A stretch of 64,000 bases of DNA from Brettanomyces bruxellensis (Eukaryota; Ascomycota; Pichiomycetes; Pichiales; Pichiaceae). Below are positions 21,303 to 29,831 of this stretch, piece by piece. Under the pieces are notes generated by a model. The model searched no databases, had not been told where the DNA came from, and saw only the letters and a list, made by a program, of their open reading frames with translations. Position 1 is the stretch's first letter; each line of letters starts with the position of its first letter. Both the position numbers and the translations under genes were made by a program. The stretch lies in contig NC_054690.1 in the NCBI RefSeq assembly GCF_011074885.1, forward strand, positions 3,105,001 to 3,169,000, read 5' to 3'.

Positions 21303-21387
21303 TCTCGCCTCCAGGGATCGAACCAGGGACCCCAAGATGTCAACGTTAAATTACAGTCTTGTGCTCTTCCAACTGAGCTAAGGCGGG
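21303..21387 (-). tRNA. tRNA-Tyr (anticodon GTA) with a 12-nt intron
   Basis: On the minus strand a cloverleaf can be drawn by hand: 7-bp acceptor stem, D stem GCTC/GAGC, anticodon stem CAAGA/TCTTG, five-base variable loop and T loop TTCGATC. The anticodon GTA is at 21352-21354. A 12-base insert at 21339-21350 sits after position 37, the canonical intron site, as in yeast tRNA-Tyr, and the CAAGACTGTAA core is that of yeast tRNA-Tyr. The first pair is C1-G72 with A73, the usual tyrosine identity elements of eukaryotes. Two pairs are imperfect: C2 with A71 in the acceptor stem and T51 with T63 in the T stem. Only T at 21303 encodes the discriminator; CCA is not encoded, as usual in nuclear genes. 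Confidence 0.9.
21339..21350 (-). other. tRNA-Tyr intron, 12 nt
   Basis: Twelve bases (TTTAACGTTGAC on the minus strand) between anticodon-loop positions 37 and 38. Yeast nuclear tRNA-Tyr genes always carry a short intron at this site; it is removed by the tRNA splicing endonuclease and is needed for pseudouridylation of the anticodon centre in S. cerevisiae. Confidence 0.85.
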
Positions 21388-21390
21388 AAC

Positions 21391-21493
21391 TACGCTAATT
21401 GTAAATGGTCGGACTGAAGGTAACAAAATATTATTTTCAATAACCTGAAGTATAAGGATTCTTTAGATGATTACCAAATCCGTCTAAAGATAT
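21391..21493 (+). repeat. 103-bp direct repeat, copy A (next to tRNA-Tyr)
   Basis: This copy starts three bases beyond the 5' end of the tRNA-Tyr gene and matches copy B at 22060-22162 with three mismatches and no gap, about 97% identity. Each copy ends in a perfect 8-bp stem (TCTTTAGA and TCTAAAGA) around a 15-base loop. Outside these bounds the two flanks differ. A repeat pair next to a tRNA gene is what Ty-type retrotransposon insertion leaves, but clean TG...CA ends and a target-site duplication are not evident. Whether it is an LTR relic is inference. Confidence 0.75.
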
Positions 21494-22059
21494 ATGATAG
21501 ATTATTAAGATTGTTATCTGATACTTCTCGTATCCTTTCATATCTCTTATCTCATAGCTCTCTATGAATCATTCTATTCATTCATTATTCTCTCTAATCA
21601 CTTTTCTCTCCCAATCTCTCTTTCTCGAAAAATAACTAAATCATAATCTAACCTTGCCTCTGTATCAAAGGAGGGCAAGGGCGCATATTTATATTAAATG
21701 GAGAATGACACTTCTTCCATTTCTCTTCCAATTTCATACAATAACAAATTGTATGCCAAAGAGGAATCCATCCTGTTTGGGAACATCACATTATGTGAAT
21801 TCAGCATAACCCGCGATCATGCAAAAACCTGTTGTTTTGCATATGCAGTCGCCACACGAATATTAGTCAGTTTATTCCGATGTAGCTCTTTCTTATTGTC
21901 TTTCGGATCACTATCCTTTCAGTACGCTTTATTTCTTATTCGCGCTTCTCATAAATTATTTCGGAAACTATTTATATCTTTCCGTGTTACCTAATCAGGT
22001 AAATGAATTCATTAATATTTTATCTGGCTTTAAACCAATATGCGCTTGGCTTGACCCCT
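21494..22059. other. segment between the two direct repeats
   Basis: This 566-bp segment starts with a pyrimidine-rich stretch (about 21530-21630, many TCTC and TTCATT runs) like a transcribed leader, and then has a 98-codon ORF from the ATG at 21698 to 21994. The ORF product starts MENDTSSISLPISY and later turns Phe/Leu/Ser-rich. I do not recognise it, and no gag or pol motif is visible. It may be the inside of a decayed or non-autonomous element. Confidence 0.4.
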
Positions 22060-22162
22060 TACACTAATTGTAAATCGTCGGACTGAAGGTAACAAAATAA
22101 TATTTTCAATAACCTGAAGTATAAGGATTCTTTAGATGATTACCAAATCCGTCTAAAGATAT
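22060..22162 (+). repeat. 103-bp direct repeat, copy B
   Basis: Second copy of the repeat at 21391-21493, 669 bp away in the same orientation, with the same terminal stem-loop. It differs at three positions (copy position 4, position 17 and one in the AT run near position 42). No tRNA sequence adjoins this copy. Confidence 0.75.
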
Positions 22163-22713
22163 TGTCAGAGTATATAAATCCCGTGTGACATTTGTATCTG
22201 CTTAATTGCTCACATATCTCTGTGCCGTAGCACTACCGAGCGCGCAGATGCCCAAGGTTATGAACGAGATCGGCCATATAGTTCGGATATAGAAAAGACT
22301 TCTGTTGCATAGAATGACTCCCATAACAAAATAGAGTCCTTACGAACACGTTTGTAATCCAGCGAGAACCCGAAGGTTACTCCTGGTTTCAGCTGAAGGT
22401 TCACTTCGAGATGGATTCCTTTATATCAATATGCATTGCAAATTACACAATAAAGTCGTCGTCCCTTTTAAGAGACACATTGTATATAAAGAAAAAGTAG
22501 TACATATAAGAGATATTTCTCCGCAGAAGTGAAATAGGTCATTCCCAGCCGAAAGTAGATTAGAGAGAAATTTATTTCACAGGAAAAATTTCCCCGCGAA
22601 TTATTTCTCATATCTGTCTGAACATTAATTTGATTCACATATTATAAATCAAATACCAGTTGAACCTTCATGCGTTATTAACATATAAAACATTATGTCG
22701 GACATATGAGAAT

Positions 22714-22733
22714 ATTACCTAGTATTAGGTAAT
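22714..22733. repeat. inverted repeat, 8-bp arms
   Basis: ATTACCTA, four bases GTAT, then TAGGTAAT: a perfect 8-bp stem with a 4-base loop in gene-free DNA. It lies 45 bp from a second perfect stem-loop. Confidence 0.6.
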
Positions 22734-22777
22734 CTATTATTATATGTCATTAGATTTATTTGTTTTGAGATCAGAAC

Positions 22778-22807
22778 TTATTCTAAAATAACGAAGATTT
22801 AGAATAA
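22778..22807. repeat. inverted repeat, 10-bp arms
   Basis: TTATTCTAAA and its exact complement TTTAGAATAA, separated by ten bases. A perfect 10-bp stem is more than expected by chance at a given site, though AT-rich DNA raises the odds. No gene is near. Confidence 0.6.
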
Positions 22808-24088
22808 TATCTAATAGAGACAATCCTGGATAAAATGCACTAACTGTGTACGTTAGGGAATCAGCAGAAAAATAATTATGCGCGATCATAATTCTGTTTC
22901 TGAGAATTAAATCTTTTTTTTATTATGTATGATTACCTCACTTTATTTTCCTTTTTATTTTTACTTTACTTTACCTCTTTTTATATAACTTGTTTCTTCT
23001 ACGAAGGGACGAGACCCGATAGCCTATTTTGCAATACAACTAGTTCGACTCCACTTTGATGGTAACAGAGTAAAGGAAGTAAATTCATTTTCTTCTATGG
23101 TGACACATACACAATTGTTAGAATGTTAAAGGCATTAACATTATCACACAGACCACTTGGTACATTTATATCCACCCACTTAGGTAACCGACCTTACAAT
23201 TGTCTGAATCTCCCCGACTGCTAGGTTCTTATTAGTTCTATTAAAGAAGGAGTTTGATAGCTAAAGTCCGGGAGTAACTCATAAGGTCTCTCTTAACTCC
23301 GACATATTATTATAACTCATAGGTTCCGACAATATTCCCTTTGGTATATCATTATACATACACCTTATTATATACTACATTAAACATCGAAACACTATAT
23401 AAATCTGGTAACACTAACTTTAACACAGGGTTTTCATAGTTCTATCAAGAACGAAGTGGGATAGCCACATGGCCATCCAATGTCTGTGACACCTCGAGTT
23501 TTAAATAATTAGAACCTAAAAGGAATCAAAAGGTGGCTTTTATTTCCTAAAATATACGACAGATAGTTTGCATTATTTCATCCGTTTTACGTTACTTATA
23601 TTGATATTGTCCACGTTCAATATTTTAAAAAGAAGAAAATGTACCTAAATATTGAAGTATTTTTAAAAATGGCATTTTCTGAGCGAAAAAGGATGTGCGA
23701 ACACATCCAACCTCATTAACTACACCGATCAAAAAATAAATATATATATACTGATATTCCAAGTTCTTTCATTTTACATATTGATTAAACACTTTGATCA
23801 GCTTGCCAGTATATAATTTTGATTTGATGAAATAGTTTTGCGGATACTTCCTTAGTACGGTACACTTTACCCCGCTTATTACTTCCTTGTAATTGGACGT
23901 TTTATGTAATTTTAATGCGCGTGAAGAAAAAATACATAAGAATTTGGAATTCCAAATTTCTCTCCGATAGATAAAAAAAGGTTCAAGCCAAGCGTACCTA
24001 CCACTTGAATTATTTCTAAATAGTTAATTGCACCATACCTAATAATTAATAAAACAAATAGGCAGGCAAAAGTTGGTCCAGAAGTATA

Positions 24089-24871
24089 ATGTTTGCAAAG
24101 AGGTCGTATTTTGTCAGAAAGGGCACGGTGGGCCTGTTACAAAAAAGACTTTGCTTTAATTCTTCAGCATCAACATTTGCAAGGTCGTTTCATAGTACAC
24201 CCCTTGCTGCAAAAATCGACATTCCTGCCGAGCAGAAATGCAAGGAGCTTCTAGGAAAACTTCCAAATCTAGAATACATTTTTCAGAATGAGGATGGGTC
24301 AAAAAGGATCCCTTCAGAAGGTGAATTGAAGATTATAGCTTTTTTAAACAGCTATACCAAGACCCGTAAATTAAATTGGATTGAACTTTTTACGTACCCG
24401 AGACAGTATAAAGATTTATATTTGCAAAATGATCAGGATCTCGAGAAGTTGAAAGCTAGTTCAGGCTTAATTATTGACAAGATTCCGTATGAAGATACTG
24501 CTACTGGTGAAATTAAGTGGAAGATTGTTAGAGATAACGAAGAGAAGGAAGGATGGGAAAACATTGCTCATTTTTTGTTTATACCAGCATTCTGCTTTCT
24601 AGTCGTGGCGTTGTGCTGGAGGGATGATATGAACGTGACAGAATGGGCTAAAAGAGAGCTTCTTTACCGGGTGAAAAGCAAGGCCGAAAAAGAAGGTGAC
24701 ACTGAGGCACTAAAAACATTCGAAAAGTTTGGTGACAAGCCAGAAGGATATGAATTTGATCTGGCAGGATTTGATAAAAATGATGACGTTATCGTTGAAC
24801 GCATATTATCTGGCGAGTACGATAAAATGGCTAAATTGAAAGTTAAACAACATCAACAACGTCAGGAATAA
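24089..24871 (+). CDS. mitochondrial single-pass membrane protein, possibly a respiratory-complex accessory subunit
   Basis: The 260-residue product starts with a basic, Ser/Arg-rich, acid-poor stretch (RSYFVRKGTVGLLQKRLCF ... FARSFHSTPLAAK), a typical mitochondrial presequence with a likely cleavage site near residue 40. One membrane segment follows at about residues 172-190 (IAHFLFIPAFCFLVVALCW), after it a charged helical tail with DDMNVTEWAKRELLYRVKSKAEKE. This layout (presequence, soluble part, one late membrane helix, then a tail with an aromatic-basic W-A-+-+-E motif) recalls single-pass accessory subunits of complex I such as the ESSS/NDUFB11 type, but I cannot establish that. If right, it would mean that the yeast keeps complex I, which Saccharomyces lacks. 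Confidence 0.6.
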   Translation: MFAKRSYFVRKGTVGLLQKRLCFNSSASTFARSFHSTPLAAKIDIPAEQKCKELLGKLPNLEYIFQNEDGSKRIPSEGELKIIAFLNSYTKTRKLNWIELFTYPRQYKDLYLQNDQDLEKLKASSGLIIDKIPYEDTATGEIKWKIVRDNEEKEGWENIAHFLFIPAFCFLVVALCWRDDMNVTEWAKRELLYRVKSKAEKEGDTEALKTFEKFGDKPEGYEFDLAGFDKNDDVIVERILSGEYDKMAKLKVKQHQQRQE

Positions 24872-25441
24872 ATCCAAAGGCTGAGCACAAGGTGATGTGT
24901 TGTGAAAACTAGTGAAATGCTTTTTAGTTGTGTTTTGTTTTACTTGCTCTAGGAGCAAAAAGTTCAGTTATTCGTATAAGTAGCACTGCTTATTAATGCC
25001 TTTTTTATCTCCTACTTTATGTGTGAGATTAAGTTCTCAATTTATTTATTTATTTAAAGATTTCTAATCTTCCCGTAGTATTATGTCATTTAAACAACTT
25101 GGTATATTGCTCCATATGCTTCTCTGTATGTTGCTTTATTTATCAAGTGTATATACTTTTGTACAATCAAATCGGCATAAATGGTGCAGGGTTGAATATT
25201 TTGATTCCGGTTTGCAACTTTTTTTGCGGAACGCCCCCCTTAGGAAAATTTCCATTTTTTTTCGTTATCGATGCTCCATATTTTGTTCTGCATTAAATTG
25301 AATCATTCTTCTCCGATTAAGTCTTAAAACCTTTCGAAAAGAAAAACATTTACCTTTCCTTGATACACTCCTACAATAAATAATTTGAGAGACGTTTGAA
25401 TCGCATTTTTGTATATAAATATTGAATCAAATAATTACGCT
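24872..25441. other. intergenic, mitochondrial gene to ORM2
   Basis: A 0.57 kb AT-rich spacer. Overlapping 65- and 72-codon ORFs at 25083-25301 are Cys/Phe-rich, share the same DNA in two frames and look spurious. The part before 25442 should hold the ORM2 promoter and leader, with an in-frame ATG at 25409 that I take to be non-start. Confidence 0.45.
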
Positions 25442-26059
25442 ATGTCTAAAAACGAACCAATTCCATTCCCTGGTCCTTCTTCACCGGAAAGACTTAATCT
25501 CTCTCCAACCACATCCCACACAAAGGAGCACAGACGAAGAAGATCTTCTTCACTAATATCGAAGGTGGAACCAGAAACATTTGAAACGAAGCAGGACCAG
25601 GATATTCAAGATAATATGAATGCAAATTGGGTTCATTTTAAAGGAGCATGGATAATTCATATCGTGATTATAATGCTCCTAAAAGTATTCTATGATTTGG
25701 TACCAATATTTAGTAACGAGACAAGCTGGACACTTACGAACGTTACTTATGCAATCGGCTCTTATATTATGTTTCATCAGATTAAAGGCACGCCGTTCGA
25801 CTATAATAACGGTGCCTTCGACAATTTGAATATGTGGGAACAAATAGATAATGGGGCACAGTTTACACCTGTTAAGAAATTTCTTCTTGGCGTCCCTATT
25901 TTTCTTTTCTTGATTTCCACCCATTATTCTAACTATGACTTAACACTATTTGTTATCAATTTACTTGCATGTCTCCTAGTTGTGATTCCAAAGTTACCAT
26001 ATAGTCATCGTGTCAGAATTAATATTCCATATCTAACAGACCAACAGATTATAAATTAA
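25442..26059 (+). CDS. ORM2: Orm protein, regulator of serine palmitoyltransferase
   Basis: With the ATG at 25442 the product is 205 residues (MSKNEPIPFPGP...). It matches the Orm1/Orm2 family of ER membrane proteins that hold back serine palmitoyltransferase in sphingolipid synthesis. Family hallmarks in order: the basic-serine block RRRRSSSLIS near residue 32, NMNANWVHFKGAWIIHI, WTLTNVTYAIGSYIMFH, KGTPFDYNNGAFDNLNMWEQID, FLLGVPIFLFLIS and a PKL...HR.RI.IP end. Four membrane helices are evident. The RRRRSSS block is where the Ypk1-type kinase phosphorylates and releases inhibition in S. cerevisiae, so that control is probably kept. An in-frame ATG 11 codons upstream (25409) would add an unusual MYINIESNNYA start; I reject it because the family starts close to the basic-serine block. 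Confidence 0.93.
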   Translation: MSKNEPIPFPGPSSPERLNLSPTTSHTKEHRRRRSSSLISKVEPETFETKQDQDIQDNMNANWVHFKGAWIIHIVIIMLLKVFYDLVPIFSNETSWTLTNVTYAIGSYIMFHQIKGTPFDYNNGAFDNLNMWEQIDNGAQFTPVKKFLLGVPIFLFLISTHYSNYDLTLFVINLLACLLVVIPKLPYSHRVRINIPYLTDQQIIN

Positions 26060-26362
26060 TGATACAGGCATATTGCTGGATTGTTATACTTTTTTTTCAA
26101 CAACTTTTGGGTTTGGTGCTCAGGACGGGCTCATGTTTAGGTACATCATGCCTTTATTGTATCGCGTTTGATTACCGTCGGAAATTATTCTAAGAGTAAC
26201 AAGTCATTGCATTCTTCTACACCATTTCCTTAACCTTTTAAACGTCTTTTCTCAATTTTTTTGTTTTATGAATTCAATCCATAATCATGCAAATCAGTAT
26301 TTTTTAGGCTTTTGTAAAATACAGAATAAATGTACATAAAGAGAACAGCAGATTATTCATCA
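26060..26362. other. convergent 3' intergenic region
   Basis: A 0.3 kb AT-rich spacer between the convergent ends of ORM2 and the unrecognised minus-strand gene. It should hold two 3' UTRs. I see no other element. Confidence 0.45.
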
Positions 26363-27187
26363 TCATGTGAAGCTAGTTTCAATTATATGATCTAATCGTT
26401 TTTGGAACGCTGTCCTCTTTTTCTTTGCTACAATACTTTTAAGAACCTTTATCCTTAGTTCCAGTTCCAAAGTATCACAGTTAAATGCTTTCTTGAGCCT
26501 ACTGATGTCCGTTATTGAAAGCTTACGCGTTCTTTTCCACACCTTTAGGTAACTATAGAAGCGTATCCAATCGTTTTTTGACCATCTACCTTCAGGAGTA
26601 TCACTGGCATATTTCTCAGTATACCTTAGACGATTTCGGCAATTTTTTGCATCTGTTTTTCCGGACTTCTTGTGATCATTGTCACTCTTATCAGAACCAC
26701 TAGTCTGCATACCTGACATATCATTTTTACCCGCTATCAAAGGGGATTGCAGTCGCTCTTCATGTTCCCCAAGCTCTTCTCGCTTACCATTAATAAAATT
26801 TGTGACCTTCAGTATTGTACTTTCGGCATCTAAATCAGAACTTTCAATATCATTATCCTTATATGAAGAATCGCTGTCTTTAAAAGCATGCTCATTCGTA
26901 CCGATCCTTTTCTCAGCCATAATTTTCGGATCGTAGAGATTCTCATCTGCAAAGGTTTGTAATGTTGGAACTTCTTTTGTAGAATTTTTATGTTCCAAAA
27001 GCAAATTTCTATGCGTACTCTTGGAAAGATTCACTTCTTCATTGTTATTGGCAATAGAATGATTTTTCAATCCTGATGACGAACTTTTTTTTGGCGATGA
27101 AGATTCATATTCTGAATCTGAGTTCATATACACGCTGTCTTTGCAATCATTACCAGAGTTATCATTATTAATACTTCTCCCACTCAT
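26363..27187 (-). CDS. unrecognised protein with a short Trp-rich C-terminal domain
   Basis: I do not recognise this 274-residue protein. The first 185 residues are low complexity and polar (S, N, D, K, E), probably disordered. The last 85 residues look folded: RYTEKYASDTPEGRWSKNDWIRFYSYLKVW starts near residue 189 and is followed by two more helices (SITDISRLKKAFNCDTLELELRIKVLKSIVAKK). The tryptophan spacing and three-helix outline recall a Myb/SANT-like domain, which would suggest a chromatin or DNA role, but this is only resemblance. The ORF is intact with no stop or frame problem, and the DNA codes for a folded-looking end, so I think that it is a real gene. Confidence 0.6.
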   Translation of the reverse strand: MSGRSINNDNSGNDCKDSVYMNSDSEYESSSPKKSSSSGLKNHSIANNNEEVNLSKSTHRNLLLEHKNSTKEVPTLQTFADENLYDPKIMAEKRIGTNEHAFKDSDSSYKDNDIESSDLDAESTILKVTNFINGKREELGEHEERLQSPLIAGKNDMSGMQTSGSDKSDNDHKKSGKTDAKNCRNRLRYTEKYASDTPEGRWSKNDWIRFYSYLKVWKRTRKLSITDISRLKKAFNCDTLELELRIKVLKSIVAKKKRTAFQKRLDHIIETSFT

Positions 27188-27456
27188 TAGAGTTATGTGA
27201 AATACAATTTCACAAAAAAAAATATGACGATTAATGAAGTATTATTAAAACATGTGCATACACATGAACCGTTTAACTGTGATTCCTTATGTTTGCGAAA
27301 AAGGCAGCACATCTCTACATCTTCATTATCATAGTCAACAAAAAATTTTCGATTATGAAAGAACGAAAGAAAATTTTTTACTTCTTTTCATTCCAAGATT
27401 CTTCGTTACAAAGATATATGGTTATTATATCATTTAATATAATCAACTGAAATAAC

Positions 27457-29500
27457 ATGGCCACTGGGAAAACAGAAAAAGCCCGTCGGGATAGACAAGG
27501 GGATACAAGAGATGCTAATATAAGGGTGAAAGGTGAAAATTTTTATAGGGATGCGAAGAAGGTGAAAAAAGTTAATATGTACAAGGGTGGCAAGGCCGTC
27601 CGAAATGCAAAGGGTGAAATCGTTAAGGAGGCATACCTACAACAGAGAACTGTTCCCACAGCTCGAGTTGAGTCTAATAGACGATGGTTTGGTAATACGA
27701 GGGTTATAGCTCAAGATGCGTTAGCTCATTTTAGAAAAGCCATGGGTGAAAAAAGACATGATACGTACTCCGTTTTGTTGAAGCAGAATAAGCTTCCAAT
27801 CTCACTATTAGATGACAGCGACTCTAAAGTGTCACCATCGGCTAAAATCTTGGACACGGAATCTTATGAACACACATTTGGCCCCAACTCACGGAGAAAA
27901 AAACCAAATGTTGCTGCTTCATCATTTTCTGAACTAGCTCAGCTCACTGAAAAAGATCAACAGCAATACGAGGAGAAGCAGATTTTAAAGCCAACATTAG
28001 GGCTTATGGGAGGATTTGATGAAAATGGATATACAAAGGAAGCTCGGGACAGAATTTTTTCCAAAGGTCAGTCAAAAAGAATTTGGAACGAATTATTTAA
28101 AGTGGTTGATTCGTCAGACGTTGTTATTGAAGTTTTGGATGCCAGGGATCCCATGGGAACAAGATGCAGCTCCGTTGAACAATATATGCAAAAAGAATGT
28201 CCACATAAACATTTAGTGCTTGTTCTTAATAAGTGTGATTTAGTTCCAACATGGGTTGCGGTAAGTTATCAAAAAAAATTGAATGGAATTTCGAAAATTT
28301 TTATTGATCTTTTTTTTTTTTTTCTCATTTTTCCTTTACCAAGGCTTTTTGTCAGGGCATCCTATCGGTGTGTTACACATTATTCATATAGCCTGCCTGT
28401 TATAACTTTGGAACATTAATACCTATCGCCCAGTCGCTGATATTCGTTTTGATTATCATTGACTACCGCAATCTTTCGTTTTGAAAGGGCAACTAGATAG
28501 ATTTTGGAGCTTTGGAGTTGAACTTTGCCGAATGCTTATCTTCTTTCAGTAGAGTATAAGGCATCATTCTCATGGTTAAGTTCGTAGTTAAGAGCCAAAC
28601 AATTATATTCAGGATATATATCTATATCTGCTTTTTATTTTCGATGCTTCTAGTTTTCTTTTCCTGAACTCGTTTTGAAGTGAGAGAAATACAATACTAA
28701 CATTACTCCAATATATTTTGTTGAAGGCAGCGTGGGTTAAACACTTATCTAAGGATTTCCCTACATTAGCGTTCCACGCATCTATTACTAATTCATTTGG
28801 TAAAGGATCTTTAATTCAGCTTTTGAGACAATTTGCATCTTTACATACCGATCGAAAACAGATATCTGTGGGTTTCATAGGATATCCTAATACAGGAAAG
28901 TCTAGCATAATTAATACCCTTCGAAGGAAGAAGGTGTGCAATGTTGCTCCAATTCCAGGAGAAACAAAAGTCTGGCAATATATTACACTCATGAAACGTG
29001 TTTATCTTATTGATAGTCCTGGTATTGTTCCTCCTTCATCTAAGGATTCTGAAAGTGATATCCTTTTTCGCGGAGTTGTCAGGGTTGAGCATGTCTCTCA
29101 TCCTGCACAGTATATGCCTGAACTTCTAAAAAGAGTTGAGAAAAAGCACTTAGAAAGAACATATGAACTGTCTGGATGGAATACAGCAGAAGAATTCATA
29201 GAAAAGTTGGCAAGAAAGTCTGGACGGTTACTAAAGGGTGCTGAACCTGATATGGAGGGTGTATCGAGGCAAGTAATCAAAGACTTCAATAGAGGCAAGA
29301 TTCCATGGTTTGTGCCGCCACCAGAAGACAAAGAAGAGTACAGAGGTGTTGATAAAAAGGTAGGGTATAAAAGGAAACGTGCTGAGAGAGAAGTTAGGGC
29401 AAATGATGGAGGAAAATCGGTTGGCGTAGACACAAAAATTGACAAAAACAGCGAACAGGAAGATGCTTTGCCAGATTCTAAAAAGTGCAGGACTGAATAA
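27457..29500 (+). CDS. NOG2: Nog2, nucleolar GTPase for 60S assembly (one intron)
   Basis: Two exons, 27457-28260 and 28727-29500, give a 525-residue protein (S. cerevisiae Nog2 has 486). The join reads PTWVA then AAWVKHL, exactly as in the family. It is a circularly permuted GTPase: G4 (NKCD, near residue 259) comes first, then after the splice G1 (GYPNTGKSS), a G2-type threonine in PGETKVWQ and G3 (DSPGI). Nog2/Nug2 binds pre-60S particles and marks them for nuclear export readiness. Start [19 protein letters not shown] is family-like. Without splicing the frame would end at 28419 with a 320-residue product lacking G1 and G3. An AAAATTTTTT element at about 27370-27380 in the upstream gap resembles an RRPE. 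Confidence 0.93.
28261..28726 (+). other. NOG2 intron, 466 nt, possible snoRNA host
   Basis: Donor GTAAGT at 28261, branch point TACTAAC at 28695-28701 and acceptor AAG ending at 28726, 25 bases after the branch. It interrupts the frame between codons. In S. cerevisiae the NOG2 intron (about 490 nt) hosts the H/ACA snoRNA snR191. The position and near-equal length suggest the same here. I see candidate hairpins, for example GGCAA...TTGCC between about 28487 and 28530, and an H-box-like AGAGTA near 28551, but cannot prove a box H/ACA fold by eye. Confidence 0.9.
28320..28680 (+). ncRNA. candidate intron-encoded H/ACA snoRNA (snR191-like), bounds uncertain
   Basis: This call rests mainly on established knowledge that the NOG2 intron of S. 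cerevisiae carries snR191, which guides pseudouridines in 25S rRNA. The intron middle is less AT-biased than its ends, holds pairing segments (GGCAA with TTGCC; CTTTCGTTTTGAAAG) and an AGAGTA that fits the ANANNA H box. I could not fix an ACA-ended two-hairpin structure, so the bounds are only a search region. Confidence 0.35.
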
Positions 29501-29831
29501 ACACTTTGCATGATCGCGTATTAAGCTATATGTATCATATCTATAGACAGAATATACTATTACTTTGAGAGCGCAATATTTTTAACACTTTGTGGGATTT
29601 CACGGCCCTTAAATGCCTTTGCTAGCGGGACACCCATAAGAAGACAATTCGGAACGTTTTAATAATTTGTTTTCGGAGTTTTTTAGATGCATACTTAAAA
29701 ATATGACATATGTAATGTAATCTTTTCAAATTTTCTATTGTATTTTTTCCAAATCGTACCTTAAAAATAATAATTTAGAAGGATATTTGGCCAGCAATAA
29801 TAAAATGAAGAGGAAAAAATCACCTATAGTG

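Larger units (their letters stand above)
22163..24088. other. long gene-free stretch with stem-loops and a diverged repeat
   Basis: No ORF of note on either strand in 1.9 kb. It has a GC-richer patch at about 22215-22420, two perfect inverted repeats (22714-22733 and 22778-22807), and a 31-bp repeat pair (23233-23263 and 23437-23467, 23 of 31 bases alike). The last 500 bp should hold the promoter of the gene at 24089. The look is of decayed mobile-element DNA; function is unknown. Confidence 0.45.

Noticed and set aside
25083..25301. Two overlapping Cys/Phe-rich ORFs before ORM2
   Set aside because: They share the same bases in two frames, and neither shows a known fold or signal peptide pattern with support.
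25409..25441. Earlier in-frame ATG for ORM2
   Set aside because: Would add MYINIESNNYA, unlike the family; the next ATG gives a standard Orm N-terminus.
28261..28419. Read-through of NOG2 exon 1 as a 320-residue protein
   Set aside because: The frame runs into the intron donor; splicing gives an exact family match, and the read-through product lacks half of the GTPase.
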